A stretch of 64,000 bases of DNA from Amycolatopsis balhimycina FH 1894 (GCF_000384295.1 NZ_KB913037.1:1841975-1905974); one strand, 5' to 3'. Counted from the first letter of the stretch, positions 16,527 to 24,855 are shown. Program-made: numbers and translations. The notes: generated from the sequence alone by a model not told the origin.

Positions 16527-16549
16527 TGCCTTTCTTTGTTCAAAAAGAT

Positions 16550-17122
16550 TCACCGAGTCGGCTCGACCGGCCGGAACCGTTCGTTGATGAAGCCGTAGCA
16601 GGGGTTCTGCACCAACCGGCGATAGTTGTCGGTGTTGATGCCGTCCACCGAAAGGCACAGGCCGCTGTTCACGTTCTGGAACTCCGCGACGCCGTAGTAG
16701 TAGTCCCAGAGCATCCGCCACTGCTGGTTCGTGCCGACGAGGCAGGTGTACTGGATGATGGGGTTTCCCTGGTTCGTTCCGTAGGCGTAGTCGTCCAGGC
16801 ACTTGCCGGTGCGCACGTTCTGCAGCCAGAACACGGCCGGGTCGTCCGTGGCCTGCCCCATCCGCCATCGCTGGTTGTTGCCGTACGCGCACGAAAGCTG
16901 GTCGACCGGCGCGAAGTCGTCGAGACGTCCCTTGTCGACCTGCAGGCACTTGGGGCCGCCGATCCAGCTGCCTTCGTTGGTCTGCCAGGCCACCACGTCG
17001 CCGCTCACCGGCGGGTAGATGGTCTGGTCGGCATGAGCGGGCACGGCACCGGTCAGCACGAGTGCGGCGGTCGCGAGCGGAACGAGCACGGCGGTGCGGA
17101 TCACGCGAGGTAGCTGAAGCAT
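16550..17122 (-). CDS. Secreted ricin-type beta-trefoil lectin
   Basis: A 190-residue protein with a signal peptide (MLQLPRVIRTAVLVPLATAA, cleavage near AHA-DQ) and then a single beta-trefoil. Three sub-repeats are seen: KCLQVD...NNQRWRM, KCLDDYAYG...TNQQWRM and LCLSVDG...INERFRP; the third has lost the usual QxW. No catalytic domain is attached, so it probably binds carbohydrate on its own, or partners the propeller protein encoded 23 nt downstream. The large NB-ARC regulator begins transcription on the same strand upstream. Confidence 0.82.
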   Translation of the reverse strand: MLQLPRVIRTAVLVPLATAALVLTGAVPAHADQTIYPPVSGDVVAWQTNEGSWIGGPKCLQVDKGRLDDFAPVDQLSCAYGNNQRWRMGQATDDPAVFWLQNVRTGKCLDDYAYGTNQGNPIIQYTCLVGTNQQWRMLWDYYYGVAEFQNVNSGLCLSVDGINTDNYRRLVQNPCYGFINERFRPVEPTR

Positions 17123-17204
17123 GCGCGAACCCTAGGGATCACCGCGCGTCCGGCTCCAGGCCGAACCGGCGGAAAAGTCGGCAGAACTGACGGTTTCCCG
17201 CCGA

Positions 17205-19406
17205 TCAGCGGTCCGCGGCCATCACCGGGTGCGCGCGGACGCGGGCCTGGTCCGGCAGGCCGATGGGGAACGTCAGCGCCTCGCGGAACAGCCGGGCGGC
17301 GCTGTCCGGGTCGCCGTCGGCGGCGGCCGTCTCGCCGAGGGCGAGCAGCGCGAGCCCGGTCGCCTGGGCATGTTCGGCCCGCCGGGCCAGCTCCAGCGCC
17401 CGCCGGCCAGTGGTGGTGGCGTCGTCCCAGCGGGCCAGGCCTGCCTGGGATTGGGCCAGCAGGGCCAGCGCGAACGCCTCCGAGCCCGGTTCGCCGAGAG
17501 CGGCGAACGTGGCGGCGGCCTCGGTCAGCAGGGTGGCCGCGCCGGCGTGGTCGCCGGTGTCGTTCCGCACGGCGCCGAGGTTGAGCTGAGCCACCGCGAC
17601 GCCGCGCCGGTCGCCCAGCTCGCGCTTACGGCGCAGCGCGGCGGCGTGATATTCGATCGCTTCGGCGTACGCGCCGCGGTCGTGCGCAAGCGCACCCAGG
17701 TTGTTCAGCGCGATCGTCTCGCGGCGCGCGTCGCCCATGGTCCTCGCCTGGTCCAGCACGCCGGTGTACGCGGCCGCGGCGTCGTCGTACCGGCCGGCGA
17801 ACTTGTGGGCGTTGCCGATCAGGGTCAGCGTCGCGGCCCGGCCGTCCGGGTCGGCGCCGAACGCCTCGGCGGCGGATGCGGCCAGAGCCAGCGCCACCTC
17901 CGGGTCGCCGCTCTCGTTGGCGGTGACCGCGGCGCCATGCCATGCCCACGCCCGGGCCTGCTCGGTGAGCGCGGCACCGGCCGCCCCCGTGAGCATCCGC
18001 CGTCCCTCGGCGAACCGCCCCCGGGCCACATAGTGCTTGGTCAGTGCGCGCACGGTTTCCCCGCACAACAGGGCCGGCGCGGCGTCGACGGCTTGCTGGA
18101 TCGCGGCCCGCACGTTGTCCTGCTCATCGCCCAGCCGGGGATCGCCATCGCGGACCAGGCGCAGGAAGTGCCCGGCGTGCGCGTCGCGATCGCCTGCTCC
18201 GGTGAGCTGGTCCTCGACGACCTCGCGGATGGTGTCCAGCATGCCGATCCGGGGGTAGCCGGCCCGTTCGGTGACGGTGACCAGGCTGTGCGCGGCCAGC
18301 GTCGCCAGCGAAAGCGGCGGTGCGCCCAGCACGGCCTCGACGTCGACCGGGTCGGCGCCGCCGGAGAACGCGCCCAGCAGGCCGAACAACCGCCGGTCGG
18401 GATCGGTCAGCCCGCGCGTGCTCCATTCGACCGTGCGGCGCAGGCTCACGTGCCGGTCGGCCAGGTCCACCGTGTCGCCGTGCAGGTCGCGGACCTGGGC
18501 GAGCACCTGGGCCGGCGCCTGGGTGCGCAGCCGCGCGGCGGCCAGCTCCAGTGCGAGCGGCAGGCCGTCGAGACGGCGGCACAGCGCCGCGACCGCGACG
18601 GCGTTGTCCCCGGTGAGCGCGAACCCGGGCCGGACCGCGGCGGTGCGTTCGACCAGCAGCCGGACGGCCGCGTTGCCGGCCAGGCCCGCCGGGTCGTCAC
18701 TGTCCGGAGTGGACAGCGGGGCCAGTGGCCAGAGGTGTTCCCCCCGCAGTCGCACCGGCGACCGGCTGGTCACCAGCACGGTCAGCCCCGGGCACCCGGC
18801 CAGCAGCGTGGCCACCGTGGTGGCCGCCGCGGCCACGTGCTCGAAGCTGTCGAGCACCAGCAACCATCGCCCGTCGCCGATCAGCGTGGCCGGGTCGGGC
18901 GTCCGCAGGGACTCGGCCAGCGCCTGCGGGACGTCGTCGGCGTCCCGCAGCGCGCTCAGGTCGAGACCGTGCACGGATTCGAACCGGCTCGCCGCCCGCC
19001 AGCCGACCTCGAGCGCGAGGCGGGTCTTGCCGACCCCGCCGGTGCCGGTGATCGTGACCAGCCGCACCGGCGGATCCTGGACCAGCCGGAGCACCGCGGC
19101 AAGATCATCGGACCGGCCGACGATCGAGGTGACCGGTGCGGGCAACGCCGGTCGGGCCGCCGTCCGCCGGCGGCGGGTGTCCGGCGGCGGCGCCGTCCGG
19201 GCGGTCCGGGCGAACGCCTCCTGCTCCTCCGGCGTCAGGCCCAGCGCCCCGATGAGCGCACGCAGTGTTTCGCGCTGCGGACGCCGGGTGGCGCCCCGCT
19301 CGATCTCCCCGATCGCGCGGACGCTGATCCCGCTCAGCTCCGCCAACTGCTCCTGCGAGAGACCGCGGCTGCTCCGCAGCCCTGCCAGCATCTCGGCCAA
19401 CGCCAT
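17205..19406 (-). CDS. XRE-HTH / NB-ARC-like ATPase / TPR regulator
   Basis: A 733-residue STAND regulator. ATG 19406 (MALAEMLAGLRSSRGLSQEQ) is taken as the start; GTG codons just upstream (19427, 19436) are alternatives. The N-terminus is an XRE HTH (SQEQLAELSGISVRAIGEIE). The ATPase has Walker A GTGGVGKTRLALE, Walker B LLVLDSFEHV, TSRSPVRLRGEHLWPL and LDGLPLALELAAARL. The C-terminal ~280 residues are TPRs (IALNNLGALAHDRGAYAEAI). It is the LuxR/AfsR-associated ATPase subtype, distinct from the NB-ARC at 7297, but has the same layout. Next to a secreted lectin and propeller pair, it may regulate them. Confidence 0.88.
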   Translation of the reverse strand: MALAEMLAGLRSSRGLSQEQLAELSGISVRAIGEIERGATRRPQRETLRALIGALGLTPEEQEAFARTARTAPPPDTRRRRTAARPALPAPVTSIVGRSDDLAAVLRLVQDPPVRLVTITGTGGVGKTRLALEVGWRAASRFESVHGLDLSALRDADDVPQALAESLRTPDPATLIGDGRWLLVLDSFEHVAAAATTVATLLAGCPGLTVLVTSRSPVRLRGEHLWPLAPLSTPDSDDPAGLAGNAAVRLLVERTAAVRPGFALTGDNAVAVAALCRRLDGLPLALELAAARLRTQAPAQVLAQVRDLHGDTVDLADRHVSLRRTVEWSTRGLTDPDRRLFGLLGAFSGGADPVDVEAVLGAPPLSLATLAAHSLVTVTERAGYPRIGMLDTIREVVEDQLTGAGDRDAHAGHFLRLVRDGDPRLGDEQDNVRAAIQQAVDAAPALLCGETVRALTKHYVARGRFAEGRRMLTGAAGAALTEQARAWAWHGAAVTANESGDPEVALALAASAAEAFGADPDGRAATLTLIGNAHKFAGRYDDAAAAYTGVLDQARTMGDARRETIALNNLGALAHDRGAYAEAIEYHAAALRRKRELGDRRGVAVAQLNLGAVRNDTGDHAGAATLLTEAAATFAALGEPGSEAFALALLAQSQAGLARWDDATTTGRRALELARRAEHAQATGLALLALGETAAADGDPDSAARLFREALTFPIGLPDQARVRAHPVMAADR

Positions 19407-19519
19407 CTGCCCCCGGTGCACCGCCACATAGTAAACTCGCGCACTGTCAGCTGTCGGCCGCCGGCTGGACTCGCACTGGGTCAACGGCCGCCCCGGCTAC
19501 GGCTCTATGGGGTCATTGA

Positions 19520-19654
19520 GTGTCCGAATGCGACAGACTACAGCTGCACGGCGTCATCCGACGCCGGCTGACATCCGTCATCTTTGCCGTGACCGACGCG
19601 ATCATCCGCGCCAGGCCCGGCATCAAGGACCCCACCGCACGGTTGGTGAGCTGA
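19520..19654 (+). CDS. Possible 44-codon ORF divergent from the NB-ARC regulator
   Basis: GTG 19520 with a GGGG stretch 8 nt upstream opens a 44-codon frame: VSECDRLQLHGVIRRRLTSV, then IFAVTDAIIRARPGIKD, ending in RLVS. Composition is protein-like and third positions are mostly G/C, but this is weak evidence in such DNA. It may be a small gene or the tail of a lost one. No family recognised. The rest of 19407-19682 shows nothing. Confidence 0.25.
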   Translation: MSECDRLQLHGVIRRRLTSVIFAVTDAIIRARPGIKDPTARLVS

Positions 19655-19682
19655 GGCAGGGGAAGAACGGCAGTGGGCGGGG

Positions 19683-20519
19683 CTACTTTCGGACTTCGGC
19701 GGGCTTGAGGTTGTAGTGTGGCGCCCCTCGCTCCAACGCGACGTTGTCGACCGCGGGCAGCTCTCGCAGCGCGCCGAGGTCACCGTCGCGGAATGTCGTC
19801 CGCCCAGCGAACGCGACCGTGCGCAGCGCCGGATGGCCTCGCAGTGGTGCCACGCTCTCGACCTCCCCCGCGTTCTCGAGTACGAGCTCCCGCAGCCGCG
19901 GCAGCGCGCGGACGAAGTCGAGGGACGCCACCTTCGTGCTGTTCAGACGCACGGTCTCCAGCTCCGGGAACTCGCTCGCGAATGTCACCTTGCCGTCGTG
20001 GAGCCAGAGCGTCCGCAGCTTCGGTGCGGCAAGCCCGGCCAGGGTCAGCGTCGTGGTGCGCTTGAGCTCCAAGCGCAGGAACTCCAGCGACGGCTTGTCC
20101 CCGAGCATCTGCAAGGACGGCTCGGTTTTGGGCCAGTCCCACACTGTCAGCTCCCGCAGCTCAGCCAGCTTCGCCAGACCCCCGACCGCCGGGAGGAACG
20201 GCATCCCGAGTACCCGCAGCTGCCTCAGGCCGGCGAGCGCGAGCGGTCCGCGGTAGTCGGAGGCCAGGGTCAGCTCCTCCAGACCGGGCACGTCGGCCAC
20301 CGCCGAGCAGTCCGTCACGCCGCGCAGCAGCCGGACCCGGGTCAGCCCGGGCAGGTCCCTGACGAACCCGAGGTCCGGGACGGCCGGTCCTCCCGGCGAG
20401 CCGACGAGCAGGCCCGTGCAGCCGTCGGCCGCGAAGCGCTCGCTCAGGTCCGGGGTCCAGGGGACGTCCTGGACTTGCAGTTCCTTCGCGCCGTTGACCG
20501 TACGGACCTTCACACCCAC
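19683..20519 (-). CDS. Leucine-rich-repeat protein, candidate toxin immunity protein
   Basis: A 278-residue protein with no signal peptide. GTG 20519 has GGGAGG 5 nt upstream, a ribosome-binding site lying just after the stop of the preceding toxin-tail gene; the frame to 20537 is less likely. Irregular LRR units of 20-24 residues run through most of it: LPGLTRVRLLRGV, VPGLEELTLASDY, LRQLRVLGMPF, LAELRELTVWDW, APKLRTLWLHDG, FPELETVRLNSTKV and LPRLRELVLENAG. LRR proteins bind other proteins, and some are immunity proteins of polymorphic toxins. The 11-nt spacing after a nuclease-like toxin tail is the typical toxin-immunity order. The immunity role is inference from position. Confidence 0.75.
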   Translation of the reverse strand: MGVKVRTVNGAKELQVQDVPWTPDLSERFAADGCTGLLVGSPGGPAVPDLGFVRDLPGLTRVRLLRGVTDCSAVADVPGLEELTLASDYRGPLALAGLRQLRVLGMPFLPAVGGLAKLAELRELTVWDWPKTEPSLQMLGDKPSLEFLRLELKRTTTLTLAGLAAPKLRTLWLHDGKVTFASEFPELETVRLNSTKVASLDFVRALPRLRELVLENAGEVESVAPLRGHPALRTVAFAGRTTFRDGDLGALRELPAVDNVALERGAPHYNLKPAEVRK

Positions 20520-20530
20520 GCTTCGCCTCC

Positions 20531-20893
20531 CTAACACCGCGCGTACTTCCGGGATGCCCGGATCTTGTTCGTGAGGCGCGCCCCGGCCGCGTGGTAACGG
20601 TTGAGCGTGCCCTGTTCGAGCTTCCGCAAGCTGCCCTTGCTCCGCAGGTTGTGGTGCACGCCGCGGACGTTGTTCAGCTTGCCCGCCTTGGCGTGCTGGT
20701 GCGTCCGGCGGTGGATGTTCCGGGACTTGCCGGCGCAGACCTCACCCGAACGGTACTTGACCACGTAGACCCCTCTGGCTCGCGGCGCCGACGCCGCCTT
20801 CCCCGGGAGGCTGCAGCTGGCGTTGTGGGTGACCAACGCCGTGCCGCCGCTGACGACGGTGAACGTGTGCCTGCCGTTGACCGTCCCACCCCG
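20531..20893 (-). pseudogene. Headless polymorphic-toxin tail, GIY-YIG-like nuclease domain
   Basis: The open frame reads GGTVNGRHTFTVVSGGTALV, then THNASC, the junction usually found just before the C-terminal toxin of large secreted polymorphic toxins (HTFxV...VHN), and then GVYVVKYRSGEVCAGKSRNI, HRRTHQHAKAGKL and GSLRKLEQGTLNRYHAAG to TAG 20531. The GVY...(Y)xG...R...LEQ spacing fits a GIY-YIG nuclease, though the YIG tyrosine reads as Cys (VCAG). No delivery domain is encoded upstream: the frame begins at about 20893, where a P450 remnant on the other strand abuts, and a TGA lies further upstream. A TTG at 20836 could start a 101-residue product. It is probably a displaced or orphan toxin cassette. 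Confidence 0.6.
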
Positions 20894-21126
20894 AGCAGCG
20901 GACGTTGCTGCGGGACACTCCGTCGCTGGTGCCGAACGCGGTCAACGAAGTCGTCCGCCTCGAATCGCCGCTGCGCGCCTTCGGCCGGATCGTCGAGTCG
21001 GACACGACTCTGTCCGGCACCCGCATCCCGGCCGGAGCGCGGATGCTGGGGTTGGGAGCGATGCCACCGACACGCCAGTGCCTCGCCGGCACTATCGAGC
21101 AGGTCTGGGTGAAGGCGGCCGCCTGA
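20881..21126 (+). pseudogene. Cytochrome P450 remnant (K-helix region)
   Basis: The frame encodes SHPEQRTLLRDTPSLVPNAV, then NEVVRLESPLRAFGR (K-helix ExxR motif) and ESDTTLSGTRIPAGARMLG, a classic stretch of a bacterial P450 between the J helix and the region before the heme loop. The heme-binding FGxGxHxC loop is absent; after GLGA the reading becomes unrelated and stops at 21126. No I-helix is encoded upstream. It is a decayed fragment abutting the toxin tail on the opposite strand. Nothing is seen at 21127-21216. Confidence 0.7.
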
Positions 21127-21216
21127 AACTCAACACAGATGAGAGCGCGCGACCGAAGATCGCCGGCGCGGAACCCTGGTAACCGCCAAGCCGTGGGATT
21201 CATGTCCGTTCGTCGC

Positions 21217-21867
21217 TCACATCGCGGCGAGCCCAGCCTGGTAAGCGAGGATCACCAGGTGCACGCGGTCGCGCGCGGCCAGTTTGAGCATGAGATGCCC
21301 GACGTGGGTTTTCGCGGTCCCGGCGGTGATGTGCAGGCGAAGCCCGATCTCGGCGTTGGACAGCCCGGCCGCGACCAGGGCGAGGACTTCCTGTTCTCGC
21401 GCGGTGATCGCGGTGCGCAGGTCCGCGCGCGGGGACGGCCGGGCGGGCTGGGCCGCGAATTCCGCGATGAGCCGGCGCGTCACGCCAGGGGCCAGCAGGG
21501 CGTCCCCGGCCGCGACCACCCGGATCGCCGCCAGCAGCTCGGCCGACGGGGTGTCCTTGAGCAGAAAGCCGCTCGCGCCGGCGCGCAGGGCCGCGAACAC
21601 GTACTCGTCCAGGTCGAACGTGGTCAGCACGAGCACCCGCACCCCGGTCAGCTCCGCGGTGATCCGCCGGGTCGCCTCGATGCCGTCCAGTTCCGGCATC
21701 CGGATGTCCATCACGACGACGTCGGGCCGATGGGCCGCCGCCAGCCGGACCGCATCCGCGCCGTTCGCGGCCTCCCCGACGACGTCGAGGTCGGCGGCCG
21801 AGCCGACGATCTCGCGGAACCCGGCCCGGACGAGGGCCTGGTCGTCGACGATGAGCACCCGGATCAC
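21217..21867 (-). CDS. NarL/FixJ-family response regulator
   Basis: A 216-residue two-component response regulator. The receiver domain (residues 1-~120) has acidic residues VDD, phospho-acceptor Asp54 in VVVMDIRMPELDG, and LLKDTPSAELLAAI. The LuxR-type HTH (residues ~150-210) reads LTAREQEVLALVAAGLSNAE, then IGLRLHITAGTAKTHV. GTG 21867 overlaps the TGA of the sensor kinase gene by 4 nt, so both are made together. It likely binds the divergent promoter region shared with the ABC transporter operon at 23156, where a perfect palindrome lies. Confidence 0.92.
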   Translation of the reverse strand: MIRVLIVDDQALVRAGFREIVGSAADLDVVGEAANGADAVRLAAAHRPDVVVMDIRMPELDGIEATRRITAELTGVRVLVLTTFDLDEYVFAALRAGASGFLLKDTPSAELLAAIRVVAAGDALLAPGVTRRLIAEFAAQPARPSPRADLRTAITAREQEVLALVAAGLSNAEIGLRLHITAGTAKTHVGHLMLKLAARDRVHLVILAYQAGLAAM

Positions 21868-23009
21868 CGGCGGTCCCCGTCCGGCAGCCGCGTGGCGACC
21901 TCGAACCCGCCGGGCACCGGGCCGGCGCGTAGCTCGCCACGGCAGAGCGCGGCCCGCTCGCGCATCCCGACCAGCCCATGCCCGCCAGGCTGTGGCGGGC
22001 CGCCACGGCCCTCGTCCGTGACCGTCAGCAGCACAGCGTCCTCCCCATAGCCGATCGTGACGCGGCACGTCGGGGTTCCGGCGTGCTTGACCACGTTCGT
22101 CAGGGCCTCCTGCACGATCCGGTAGGCCGAGACGTCGACCCCCGCGGGCAGCGGCCGTGGCGTGCCGCACACCACGACGTCGACGTTCACTCCGGCGGCC
22201 GCCGTGCGCGCGACCAGGCCGTCCAGCCGGGCCAAGCCCGGCGCCGGTTCGAGCATGTCGCGCGAGTCGGTGTCCCGCAGCACGCCGAGCATCCGGCGCA
22301 GCTCCGTCAGCGCATCGCGGCCGGTGGTCTCGATGACTCCGAGTGCGGCGGCCGCGGCGGCGGGCTTGCGGTCGAGCACCAGCCTGCCCATGTCGGCTTG
22401 GACGGTGATCACGCTCATGCTGTGCGCGACGACGTCGTGCAGTTCCCGCGCGATGCGCAGGCGCTCGTCGGCGACCAGCGCTTCGGCTTCGCGTTCCCGG
22501 TGCGTCGCTAGGGCTTCCGCGTACACGCGATACTGCGCCCGCAACAACCCCGCACCCCACCCGATCACCACGACGGCGCCGGGGAGCAGCACCGTCATCC
22601 ACCGTCCGTTCCAGACGGCCGCGGCGGCGGCGACCACAACCAGGATCGCCGCGAGCGCCGCGTACGCGCGGCGGGAACCCCGCGCCGCGACCGAATACGC
22701 GACCAGTGCCATCGGCACGGACGCGAACGGCACCACCGGTACCACCGACGTCGCCAGCGACATGCCGAACGCCGGGATACCCAGCCCGAACGCCACCCAC
22801 GGTCGGCGGCGGCGCAGCACGAGCGGCACGGCAAGGACAGTGGCGCCGAGCAGACCGACCCCCCGTGACGCGGGCGCCGCCTCGCTGTGCCCGTAGACGA
22901 GCGGGCCTGCCCACACGAACGCGACCATCACGGCCGCGACGCAGTCGAGCGCGAACCAGTGTCCCGGCCGCAGCCGCCGCAGCAGCGGTGGGCGCACGTC
23001 GATCGCCAT
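21864..23009 (-). CDS. Sensor histidine kinase of the DesK/NarX (HisKA_3) type
   Basis: A 381-residue membrane kinase. About five hydrophobic segments lie in residues ~15-150 (WFALDCVAAVMVAFVWAG, VGLLGATVLAVPLVL, LAAILVVVAAAAAVW, LLPGAVVVIGWGAGLL). The dimerisation helix carries the phospho-His in RIARELHDVVAHSMSV, and the ATPase has VQEALTNVVKHAG and GHGLVGMRERAALC. ATG 23009 is used; an alternative ATG at 23045 has GGAG closer upstream and would add 12 residues. It is paired with the overlapping response regulator gene; the signal is unknown, and the short exposed loops suggest membrane-associated sensing such as cell-envelope stress or lipids. Confidence 0.9.
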   Translation of the reverse strand: MAIDVRPPLLRRLRPGHWFALDCVAAVMVAFVWAGPLVYGHSEAAPASRGVGLLGATVLAVPLVLRRRRPWVAFGLGIPAFGMSLATSVVPVVPFASVPMALVAYSVAARGSRRAYAALAAILVVVAAAAAVWNGRWMTVLLPGAVVVIGWGAGLLRAQYRVYAEALATHREREAEALVADERLRIARELHDVVAHSMSVITVQADMGRLVLDRKPAAAAAALGVIETTGRDALTELRRMLGVLRDTDSRDMLEPAPGLARLDGLVARTAAAGVNVDVVVCGTPRPLPAGVDVSAYRIVQEALTNVVKHAGTPTCRVTIGYGEDAVLLTVTDEGRGGPPQPGGHGLVGMRERAALCRGELRAGPVPGGFEVATRLPDGDRR

Positions 23010-23056
23010 CGCCCGACCGTAGCCGGGCCGCACCGCTGCGCGCATCACTCTCCGGA

Positions 23057-23076
23057 CGTATGCCCGCGGGCATACG
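23057..23076. promoter_or_regulatory. Perfect 20-bp palindrome between sensor kinase and ABC transporter
   Basis: CGTATGCCCGCGGGCATACG is fully self-complementary. It lies in the divergent region between the kinase/regulator operon (minus) and the ABC transporter operon (plus), 48 bp before the transporter ATG set back by its leader and 12 or 48 bp before the two possible kinase starts. It is a strong candidate binding site for a dimeric regulator, most simply the NarL-type protein encoded next door. Confidence 0.6.
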
Positions 23077-23155
23077 CCGCAGGGTGCCTGCCCGTGCGGC
23101 GATGACGGCGCCGCCGCCGTCCCGGCACGGTGGAGCGACCAGAAAGGGAGTGCCG

Positions 23156-24076
23156 ATGATCGAAGCCGACGAGCTGACCAAGACCTATGGCCGCCGCCGC
23201 GCGGTGGACCGGCTGACCTTCCGCATCCGGCCCGGGCGGGTGACCGGGTTCCTCGGACCCAATGGTGCGGGCAAATCCACCACCATCCGGCTGATCCTCG
23301 GCCTGGACTCGCCGACACACGGCCGCGTGCTGATCGATGGGCGGCCTTACCGCGGGCTGGACCGGCCGTTGCGGCAGGTCGGCACGCTGCTGGACGCGAA
23401 CGCCGTCCACGGCGGCCGCCGCGCCCGCGATCACCTGCGCTGGCTCGCGCAGACCAGCGACATCCCGCGCGGCCGGGTCGCCGAGGTGCTGCGCCTGACC
23501 GGCCTGGCCGAGGTGGGACACCGGCGTGTCGGCGGGTTCTCGCTCGGGATGAAGCAGCGGCTCGGGATCGCCGCGGCCCTGCTCGGCGACCCGGAGATCT
23601 TGATCTTCGACGAGCCGGTGAACGGCCTCGACCCCGACGGCGTGCATTGGATCCGCGGGCTGATCCGGTCGCTGGCCGCCGAGGGTCGCACGGTGCTGAT
23701 CTCCAGTCACCTGATGAGCGAGATGCAGCTGGCCGCCGACCACGTGCTGATCCTCGCCCGCGGCCGGCTGCTGTCGGACTCCGGCATGGCGGAGCTGGTC
23801 CGCTCGGGCGGCGGCGACGTGCTGGTCCGTACCGCCGGTGAAACACCGCTCGCCGCGCTGCTCACCGCTCGCGGGGCCACGGTGGCGCCGGAACCCGGCC
23901 AGGGCCTGGCGGTGACAGGTCTCGACCCGGGCGAGATCGCCGCGATAGCCGCCACGCACGGCATCGCGCTTGTCGAACTGACTCCGCGCGCGCCCTCGCT
24001 CGAGGAAGTCTTCCGCCGCATCACCGATCCCGAACTCCAGTACCGGGCCGAGCCACACCGGGAGGACGCCCGATGA
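23156..24076 (+). CDS. ABC transporter ATP-binding protein
   Basis: A 306-residue ATPase of the drug/bacitracin-exporter class (CcmA/NatA-like). Walker A is GPNGAGKST (residues 34-42), the signature GFSLGMKQRLGIAAAL and Walker B ILIFDEPVNGLDPDG, then the H-loop ISSHLMSEMQ. The C-terminal ~80 residues are the accessory domain common in this group. ATG 23156 follows AAAGGGAG. It overlaps the permease gene by 4 nt (ATGA). The linked two-component system suggests induction by the compound exported. Confidence 0.93.
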   Translation: MIEADELTKTYGRRRAVDRLTFRIRPGRVTGFLGPNGAGKSTTIRLILGLDSPTHGRVLIDGRPYRGLDRPLRQVGTLLDANAVHGGRRARDHLRWLAQTSDIPRGRVAEVLRLTGLAEVGHRRVGGFSLGMKQRLGIAAALLGDPEILIFDEPVNGLDPDGVHWIRGLIRSLAAEGRTVLISSHLMSEMQLAADHVLILARGRLLSDSGMAELVRSGGGDVLVRTAGETPLAALLTARGATVAPEPGQGLAVTGLDPGEIAAIAATHGIALVELTPRAPSLEEVFRRITDPELQYRAEPHREDAR

Positions 24077-24855
24077 CCCTGTTCCCGACCAGCCTGCTCG
24101 CCGCCGAGTGGACGAAACTGCGCTCGGTCCGGTCGACCCCGTTGATCCTCGCCGTTGCCACGGTCGCGACCATCGCGATCGCGGTGCTGCAGGCCCGCTC
24201 GGCAGTCGGCGCATGGGACGGCTGGGGAGCGCGCGCCCGCGCCGAATTCGATCCCGTGTTCACGACATTCACCGGATTCCAGGTGGCACAGCTGGCTTTC
24301 GGGCTGCTCGGCGTCCTGGCCGTCACCGCGGAATACGGCACGGGCACGATCCGCGCGACGTTCGCCGCGACGCCCCGGCGCGGCCGGGTGCTCGCGGCGA
24401 AGCTGCTCGTCCTCGGCACGGTGGCTCTGGTGACCGGGCAGGCGCTGGCGTTCGCCACCTTCTCCGCAGGGCAGTTCGTGCTGGCGGGCAAGCACCTGGA
24501 CGTCACCCTCGGCGACCCGAACGTCCTGCGCGCGGTGCTGGGCCAGGGTTTCTACCTGGGCACGGTCACGATCCTCGGTGCCGCGATCGGCACCCTGCTC
24601 CGGCACACCGCGGGCGCGACCGCACTCACCACCGGGCTGCTGTTCCTGTCCACCATGATCTTCAAGGCGATCTCCCCCAGCGGCTCCACGGCCCTGATCC
24701 ACTGGGCACCGGCCGCGGCAGCAGAAGGCCTGACCTGGACGACATTTCACGACCCGGACTGGCCGACCGCGGGATTCGCCCTGGTCGTCTGCCTGACCTA
24801 CCTCACCGTCAGCGTCACGGCGGCGGCCTGGCGCCTGACCCACCGCGACGTCTGA
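24073..24855 (+). CDS. ABC transporter permease (ABC-2 type)
   Basis: A 260-residue membrane protein with six likely helices: TPLILAVATVATIAIAVL, VAQLAFGLLGVLAVTAEYG, LLVLGTVALVTGQALAFATF, GTVTILGAAIGTLL, ALTTGLLFLSTMIFKAI and GFALVVCLTYLTVSVTAAAW. The N-terminal LLAAEWTKLRSVRSTP and the EYGTGTIRATFAATPRR loop are hallmarks of actinobacterial ABC-2 permeases. The ATGA overlap with the ATPase gene shows coupled expression; together they form an exporter, probably of a lipophilic antibiotic or lipid. A secreted hydrolase gene follows by 41 nt. Confidence 0.92.
   Translation: MTLFPTSLLAAEWTKLRSVRSTPLILAVATVATIAIAVLQARSAVGAWDGWGARARAEFDPVFTTFTGFQVAQLAFGLLGVLAVTAEYGTGTIRATFAATPRRGRVLAAKLLVLGTVALVTGQALAFATFSAGQFVLAGKHLDVTLGDPNVLRAVLGQGFYLGTVTILGAAIGTLLRHTAGATALTTGLLFLSTMIFKAISPSGSTALIHWAPAAAAEGLTWTTFHDPDWPTAGFALVVCLTYLTVSVTAAAWRLTHRDV

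Noticed and set aside
17229..19571. 780-codon plus-strand frame opposite the second STAND regulator
   Set aside because: Composition is antisense-like (Gln/Arg/Gly-rich), no domain, and the minus-strand protein is complete.
23041..23105. Start of the sensor kinase at ATG 23045 instead of 23009
   Set aside because: Not excluded: it has a GGAG nearer upstream, but only 4 nt from the ATG, so the shorter start was used and the alternative noted.
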